Assembly (NCBI GenBank): GCA_023954195.1
Contig: JAMLIK010000001.1
Location: forward strand, 1,647,724-1,711,723
Reading direction: 5' to 3'
DNA from: Xanthobacteraceae bacterium
Lineage (GTDB): Bacteria; Pseudomonadota; Alphaproteobacteria; Rhizobiales; Xanthobacteraceae
Length of the DNA stretch: 64,000 nt
Below, one piece after another: positions 59,712 to 64,000 of the stretch. Below the pieces are notes generated by a model that was given only the letters and a program-made list of their open reading frames with translations, searched no databases and had not been told where the DNA came from. The translations under genes and the position numbers were made by a program. How positions within the stretch are numbered: the stretch's first letter is position 1; each line of letters starts with the position of its first letter.

Positions 59712-61370
59712 TCACACCGCGCCGTCGACCATCACCTCGATCAGCTTGGTGCCGGGGCGCGCGAAGGCGTCGGTGAGTTGCGGCTTCAACGCGCGCGGAT
59801 CGTCGATGCGCAAGGCTTCGGCGCCGAGCGACCGCGCGAGGCCGACGAAATCCACCGGCGGATCGGCGAAATCCATGCCGATGTAGTTGTCGTCCTTGTG
59901 GAACGCCAACAGCCGCTGCTTGATGATGCGGTAGCCGCCATTGTTGACGATCACCACGTTGAGCGGCAGCTTGTGGCGCGCCGCGGTCCATAGCGCCTGA
60001 ATCGAATACATCGCGCTGCCGTCGCCGGAGAAGCACACCACCGGCCGAGCGGGCTGCGCCAGGCTGACGCCGACCGACGCCGGCAGGCCCCAGCCGATGC
60101 CGCCGGAGGCCAGACCGTGATAGCCAAAACGGTCGCAATGCGCGCGCAGCGCCGGCATGTAGCGCGACGAGGTCAGCGCCTCGTCAACGAGGATAGCGTT
60201 CGCCGGCATCGCATCGACCACCTGCAACGCCAGCCATTCCGGATCGATCGGCGTGCGGTCGCCGCGCGCGGCGATCTCCGTCACCAGTCGCGCGCGCCGC
60301 GCCGTCCAGTTCGTCCCGGCCAGCGCCGCGCTGCTCGCTTTCGCGCGCGAGGCCAAAGCCGCGCCGCCGGCTTCGACCAGCGCCGGTGTCACCGCGCGCA
60401 AGGTCTCGCCGACGTCAGCCTTCAGCGCGATCTCGGCGGGAAAATTCTTGGCGATGTCCCAGTCCACCAGGCCGATCTGCACCAGCGGCATGTTCGCCGG
60501 CAGCGGCTCGATCTCGCTGTGCACCGACATTCGCAGCGGATCGCCACCCAGCACGATGACCAGATCATGGGCCGACAGCAATTCGCGCACCTGCGGCTGC
60601 ACCCGCGCCAGCGCCCCCATGAAGCAGGGATGCGCCGACAGGAAGTGCGCTCCATAGGGCGCCGACTGCTGATAGACCGGCGCGCCCAGCGCGGCTGCGA
60701 AATCCGCCGCCGCGCGCAAGGCGTCGCTTTTCACGATCTCGTCGCCGACGATAATCACCGGCCGCTCGGCCTTGAGCAACCGTTGCGCCAGCCCCCGCAC
60801 CGCATCGTCCGACGGCCGCGTCCGCGCGTCCAGGCGCGTCGAGCGCCCGAGATCGATGCCAGCCTCGGCGTTGAGGATGTCGCCCGGCAGCGAGATGAAC
60901 ACCGGTCCGGTCGGCGGCGTGGTCGCGACCTTGGCGGCGCGCCGCACGATCCGCGGCAGGTCCTCCAGCCGCGTCACCTCGACCGCCCATTTCACCAGCG
61001 GCTCCGCCATCCGCACCAAGGGGCCGTAGAGCAGCGGCTCCATCAGGCCGTGGCCCTGCTCCTGCTGGCCGGCGGTGAGGATCATCGGCGTACCGGTGAA
61101 CCGCGCGTTGTAAAGCGAGCCCATGGCGTTGCCGAGCCCCGGCGCGACGTGAACGTTGCAGGCCACCAGCCGCCCGGACGCGCGGCTGTAGCCGTCCGCG
61201 ATGGCGACCACGAGGCTTTCCTGCATCGCCATCACGTAAGTCAGGTCCGGGTGGTCCTTCAGCGCGTGCATGATCGGCAGTTCGGTGGTGCCGGGATTGC
61301 CGAACAGGTGGGTAATGCCCTCGTCCTTGAGCAAGGCCAGAAAGGCGGAACGGCCGGTGATGCGATTCAT
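59712..61370 (-). CDS. TPP-dependent decarboxylase-like enzyme (benzoylformate decarboxylase type)
   Basis: 552 residues with the three domains of the acetolactate synthase/benzoylformate decarboxylase family: THLFGNPGTTELPIMHALKD, AMQESLVVAIADGYSRASGR with the TPP-activating Glu, NVHVAPGLGNAMGSLYNARF, PLVKWAVEVTRLEDLPRIVR and the TPP/Mg motif FSGDGSAMYSIQALWTAARH ... VIVNN. The His in NVH matches the active-site His of benzoylformate decarboxylase, so a 2-oxo acid decarboxylase is favoured over acetolactate synthase; no small subunit is adjacent. Substrate unproven. Confidence 0.9.
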   Translation of the reverse strand: MNRITGRSAFLALLKDEGITHLFGNPGTTELPIMHALKDHPDLTYVMAMQESLVVAIADGYSRASGRLVACNVHVAPGLGNAMGSLYNARFTGTPMILTAGQQEQGHGLMEPLLYGPLVRMAEPLVKWAVEVTRLEDLPRIVRRAAKVATTPPTGPVFISLPGDILNAEAGIDLGRSTRLDARTRPSDDAVRGLAQRLLKAERPVIIVGDEIVKSDALRAAADFAAALGAPVYQQSAPYGAHFLSAHPCFMGALARVQPQVRELLSAHDLVIVLGGDPLRMSVHSEIEPLPANMPLVQIGLVDWDIAKNFPAEIALKADVGETLRAVTPALVEAGGAALASRAKASSAALAGTNWTARRARLVTEIAARGDRTPIDPEWLALQVVDAMPANAILVDEALTSSRYMPALRAHCDRFGYHGLASGGIGWGLPASVGVSLAQPARPVVCFSGDGSAMYSIQALWTAARHKLPLNVVIVNNGGYRIIKQRLLAFHKDDNYIGMDFADPPVDFVGLARSLGAEALRIDDPRALKPQLTDAFARPGTKLIEVMVDGAV

Positions 61371-61484
61371 GAAGGTCTCCGGTGATGCGGCGGACGGCCA
61401 TCATGGCCGAACCGGATTCGCCGGCGCAAGAAAGACCGCTCATGGCTGCCCTGCGCCCGCCGGCCGCCACCCGCCGGATCCTGG

Positions 61485-61514
61485 CTGCCATGTCTTAAAA
61501 GATATATTTATAAT
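61485..61514 (+). promoter_or_regulatory. Candidate promoter of the 58-residue membrane protein gene
   Basis: CTGCCA (61485-61490), 18-base spacer, TATAAT (61509-61514, perfect -10). The surroundings are AT-rich (TTAAAAGATATATTTATAAT) in an otherwise GC-rich region. It would start transcription near 61521, 50 bases before the ATG. Confidence 0.55.
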
Positions 61515-61571
61515 ATTGCTTTTAGCGGCGGGCGGGATTAGGTTGCGGTCATGAAGATGAAGGAGAATGCC

Positions 61572-61748
61572 ATGTCATCTGGCTCATCGATCGGCGCAGC
61601 ACTCGCATGGCCGTTTCTGCTGCCGGGTAACATCGCCTGCGAGGCGCTCGGCCTGCCCCGCTCCGAATACAGCGACCTGATCCGGATGCTGGTCAATTCG
61701 CTGGTATGGACCGTGCTCGGCGTCATCATCGTCGCGCTGGTCGTGTAG
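61572..61748 (+). CDS. Small membrane protein of unknown function (58 residues)
   Basis: A start at 61572 is chosen because GAAGGAGA lies 7 bases upstream; two further in-frame ATGs at 61551 and 61557 precede it. The product has an amphipathic N-terminus (GAALAWPFLLPGNIACEALG), a polar middle with Arg/Glu/Asp (LPRSEYSDLIRMLVN) and a C-terminal transmembrane helix (SLVWTVLGVIIVALVV). The coding signal is short but the promoter, ribosome binding site and product are coherent. fdxA follows 103 bp later. Function unknown. Confidence 0.72.
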   Translation: MSSGSSIGAALAWPFLLPGNIACEALGLPRSEYSDLIRMLVNSLVWTVLGVIIVALVV

Positions 61749-61851
61749 TTTAAGCACGACGTCATTCACAGCCGCAGGGCCGGTCCGGCCGGCGTGAGAG
61801 CGGCCGTGTGTCTCACTTCCCGAACAGCAACCCGAAAACGGAGTCGCGCCG

Positions 61852-62190
61852 ATGACGTTCGTCGTCACCGACAACTGTATCAAGTGCAAGTATATGGACT
61901 GCGTCGAAGTCTGTCCGGTGGACTGCTTCTACGAAGGCGAGAACATGCTGGTGATTCACCCGGACGAATGCATCGACTGCGGGGTCTGCGAGCCGGAATG
62001 TCCGGCCGAGGCGATCGTGCCGGACTCGACGCCGGGGCTGGAAAGCTGGCTGCAACTCAACGCCGAATACGCGCCGCAATGGCCCAACATCACCCAGAAG
62101 CGCGAGCCGCCGCCGGACGCCAAGGACTTCGACGGCGTCAAGGACAAGTTCGACCAGTTCTTCTCGCCGAAGCCGGGGCAAGGGGATTGA
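61852..62190 (+). CDS. fdxA: Seven-iron ferredoxin FdxA
   Basis: Small electron carrier with one [3Fe-4S] and one [4Fe-4S] cluster. The 112 residues start [20 protein letters not shown]; cluster Cys are in [18 protein letters not shown] and [15 protein letters not shown]. The C-terminal half is the extended tail of the FdxA family ([20 protein letters not shown]). AAACGGAG precedes the ATG. Only the Cys pattern and length were used; redox partner unknown. Confidence 0.96.
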   Translation: MTFVVTDNCIKCKYMDCVEVCPVDCFYEGENMLVIHPDECIDCGVCEPECPAEAIVPDSTPGLESWLQLNAEYAPQWPNITQKREPPPDAKDFDGVKDKFDQFFSPKPGQGD

Positions 62191-62255
62191 GGAACGGACG
62201 CGGTCGTGGCCCGGCAGGCCAATAAAAACCGGGGCCGCTCCAGCGACAGTGTTTG

Positions 62256-62313
62256 CGACGGTCCCGGTTCTGCGACGCAGCGTTTCACGCTGCATCGCGC
62301 CCGTGACACGGGA
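62256..62313. repeat. Dispersed repeat, family E, copy 2
   Basis: GACGGTCCCGGTTCTGCGACGCAGCG.. through CATCGCGCCCGTGACACGGGA. The same arrangement as 59654-59710 with an internal CGCAGCGTTTCACGCTGC hairpin. Confidence 0.72.
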
Positions 62314-62338
62314 GGTGAAAGCCGAACCCGGTCGCTTT

Positions 62339-63073
62339 TCAAAGAATCAGCCCGCCGTCCACCACCAGGGTGTGGCCGGTGACGTAGGCGGCCAGCGGCG
62401 AGGCGAGAAATAGCGCCGCGCCGGCCATGTCCTGCGGCGTGCCGAGCCGCTTCAGCGGAATGCGGGCGACCGACGCCGCCAGCCGCTTGGGGTGATCGGT
62501 GGTGACCTTGGTCATCTTGGTGTCGACCAGCCCCGGCGCGATGCCGTTGACGCGAATACCGTCCTCGGCCCACGCCTGCGCCAGCGTACGCGTCAATCCG
62601 TAAGCGCCGGTCTTCGAGGCGTTGTAGGCGGGGTTGCCCTTGGTGGCGTGAAACGCCGCCGTCGAGCTGACGATAATCAGCGTGCCCCGGCTCGCCTTCA
62701 GCATGGCGTGGAATTTCGCGGCGCAGGCCATCAGGCTCATCAGGTTGACTTCCAGCACCTTGCGGAAGCCGTCCATGGCGAATTCGCCACGGTTGTAGAT
62801 CACCGCGCCCTGCGCCAGCACCACGATATCGAGGCCGTCGAAATCCGGCGCGAAGGCATCGACCGCGCGGGAATCGCCGACGTCGAGAGGCGCGTAGGCG
62901 AGGCCGTCGAGATCGGAGCCCTCGACGCCGCGATAATCCGCCGCGCGCGCCTTCGTCCCGCAGACCTGAACCCGCGCGCCGTGGGCGCGATAGGCTTGCG
63001 CGATGCCGTTGCCGATGCCGCTGGAGCCGCCGACCACCAGCACGCGCTTGCCGCCGAAATCGAGTTCGTTCAT
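62339..63073 (-). CDS. SDR-family oxidoreductase
   Basis: Short-chain dehydrogenase, 244 residues. The nucleotide-binding motif is VVGGSSGIGNGIAQAYRAHG, then VVLAQGAVIYNRGEF at the NAG position (AQG) and the catalytic Ser and Tyr-x-x-x-Lys in IIVSSTAAFHATKGNPAYNASKTG. The end is YVTGHTLVVDGGLIL. It probably uses NAD(H) on a hydroxy or keto substrate, unidentified. Its start faces a second SDR gene across 104 bp. Confidence 0.92.
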   Translation of the reverse strand: MNELDFGGKRVLVVGGSSGIGNGIAQAYRAHGARVQVCGTKARAADYRGVEGSDLDGLAYAPLDVGDSRAVDAFAPDFDGLDIVVLAQGAVIYNRGEFAMDGFRKVLEVNLMSLMACAAKFHAMLKASRGTLIIVSSTAAFHATKGNPAYNASKTGAYGLTRTLAQAWAEDGIRVNGIAPGLVDTKMTKVTTDHPKRLAASVARIPLKRLGTPQDMAGAALFLASPLAAYVTGHTLVVDGGLIL

Positions 63074-63177
63074 GGCTGCGCCCTGCTCCCTTGCCGCGCG
63101 TTTGACCTTTGCCGGCGTTGATGCAAGCCTGCCGGGCCGACATTGTCAAACGGAACGCACGGATCAAGGGCATTGGG

Positions 63178-63957
63178 ATGACCGATTTCAAGCAGCTCAG
63201 CCGCTCGGTTAAGAGCCTCACCGTCATCGTCACCGGCGCGGCGAGCGGCATGGGCCGCGCCACCGCGCGGGTGTTCGCCGCCGAAGGCGCGAACGTCGCG
63301 GTGACGGACTATGACCAGGCCGGCGCGAAGGCGGTGGCCGACGCCATCGCTGCCGATGGCGGCAGCGCCCGCGCGTGGCGGCTCGACATTGCCGACGCGC
63401 AGGCGGTACGCGATGTCGTCGCCGAGGTCGCGACGCATTTCGGCGGGCTCGATATCGTGGTCAACAATGCCGGCATCTCGACCGTCAGCGCCATCGACGG
63501 CCCAGATTACGACGCGCTGTGGGACCGCGCCGTCGCGGTGCTGCTCACCGCGCAGCAGCGCGTCATCCGCGCCGCGCTACCACATTTGCGCCAATCGAAG
63601 TGTCCGCGCATCGTCAACATCGCCTCCACCGAAGCGCTGGGCGCGACCGCGCTGCACAGCCCCTATTCGGCGGCGAAAGCCGGCGTCACCGGGCTGACGC
63701 GTTCGCTCGCCGTGGAACTGGGCCGCGAGGGCATCACCGTCAACTGCATCTGTCCGGGGCCGATCACCACCGGCATGACCGACCGGATTTCAGCCGAACA
63801 CAAGGCGATCTATGCCAAGCGCCGCACCGCGCTCAATCGTTACGGCGATCCCGAGGAGGTCGCGCACATGACGCTGAGCCTGTGCCTGCCTGCCGCCTCG
63901 TTCCTCACCGGCGCGGTGATCCCGGTGGACGGCGGGTTGATGGCGAGGAATGCGTGA
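63178..63957 (+). CDS. SDR-family oxidoreductase
   Basis: Second SDR, 259 residues, divergent from the previous one. Motifs are VIVTGAASGMGRATARVFAA, IVVNNAGISTVSAIDGPDYD, IVNIASTEALGATALHSPYS with catalytic Ser and Tyr/Lys (YSAAKAGVTG), and FLTGAVIPVDGGLMARNA. The start at 63178 has TTGGG upstream, weak; longer frames are less conserved. The divergent pair of SDR genes may belong to one catabolic route (inference). Confidence 0.92.
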   Translation: MTDFKQLSRSVKSLTVIVTGAASGMGRATARVFAAEGANVAVTDYDQAGAKAVADAIAADGGSARAWRLDIADAQAVRDVVAEVATHFGGLDIVVNNAGISTVSAIDGPDYDALWDRAVAVLLTAQQRVIRAALPHLRQSKCPRIVNIASTEALGATALHSPYSAAKAGVTGLTRSLAVELGREGITVNCICPGPITTGMTDRISAEHKAIYAKRRTALNRYGDPEEVAHMTLSLCLPAASFLTGAVIPVDGGLMARNA

Positions 63958-63977
63958 CCGGCGAGCTTCATGGAAGC

Positions 63978-64000
63978 GGGGGGGCCCCCCCCCGGGGGGG
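63978..64000. other. G/C homopolymer run at the window end (probable assembly artefact)
   Basis: Seven G, nine C and seven G follow one another at the very end of the window, unlike any other sequence here. Such runs are typical of low-quality contig ends, so bases after about 63970 should not be trusted. Confidence 0.75.

Overview
This window reads as core chromosome of a high-GC alphaproteobacterium of the Nitrobacteraceae/Bradyrhizobiaceae group (Bradyrhizobium, Rhodopseudomonas, Nitrobacter or Afipia-like). The basis is the gene repertoire (cpa/tad pilus locus, membrane-anchored cytochrome CycM, dispersed GTCATTGCGAGC and GTCGTCCCCGCG palindromic repeats) and the codon use. No rRNA, tRNA, CRISPR array, prophage or insertion sequence was recognised. 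Genus and species cannot be fixed from the sequence alone.

Layout. 1-2.1 kb: 3' part of a RhlE-type DEAD-box helicase, a C-terminally extended IF-1 and a CspA-type cold-shock protein with a structured leader, a plausible cold-adaptation cluster. 2.2-14.8 kb: a Tad/Flp pilus locus, with two TadE-like minor pilins and a stand-alone CpaC N-domain protein on the minus strand, then pilA, cpaA, cpaB, cpaC, cpaD, cpaE, cpaF, tadB and tadC on the plus strand, closed by a convergent tadD-like lipoprotein. Together they supply pilin, prepilin peptidase, secretin, ATPase, inner-membrane platform and localisation factor for an adhesive type IVc pilus. CtrA-like TTAA-N7-TTAA boxes lie in the intergenic regions. 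14.8-17.1 kb: M17 aminopeptidase and NlpC/P60 peptidase in one translationally coupled unit. 17.1-25.2 kb: a Yej-type oligopeptide ABC importer (yejABEF) with a second tandem substrate-binding protein.

25.5-33.3 kb: cycM, then divergently kdsB and pheA, an AT-rich intergenic stretch, metF and metH. 33.3-39.8 kb: small secreted or lipoprotein genes, prs, a YbjN protein, proC, a DUF1508 protein and a secreted RNase T2 paired with a conserved secreted protein. 39.7-44.4 kb: two divergent hotdog-type thioesterases around a palindromic operator, a tautomerase, hisS and an omega-amino acid aminotransferase. 44.5-52.7 kb: a degenerate EAL protein resembling TipF, a HAD hydrolase, ribF, ileS, lspA and a conserved exported protein. 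53.1-59.6 kb: an M16 peptidase pair (one active, one without zinc ligands), a divergent membrane protein/MarR pair sharing a perfect 20-bp palindrome, arfB and an endonuclease-type mutL. 59.7-64 kb: a benzoylformate-decarboxylase-like TPP enzyme, a 58-residue membrane protein, fdxA and two SDR genes.

The intergenic spaces carry at least five families of palindromic repeats, several with matching outer arms that look like miniature mosaic elements. Two interrupt the pilus operon. The window ends in an alternating G/C homopolymer that looks like a contig-end artefact. I found no clear multi-gene system of unknown type. The most useful leads are the repeat mosaics, the CtrA-like boxes, the operator palindromes, the AT-rich region before metF and a few small conserved proteins of unknown function.
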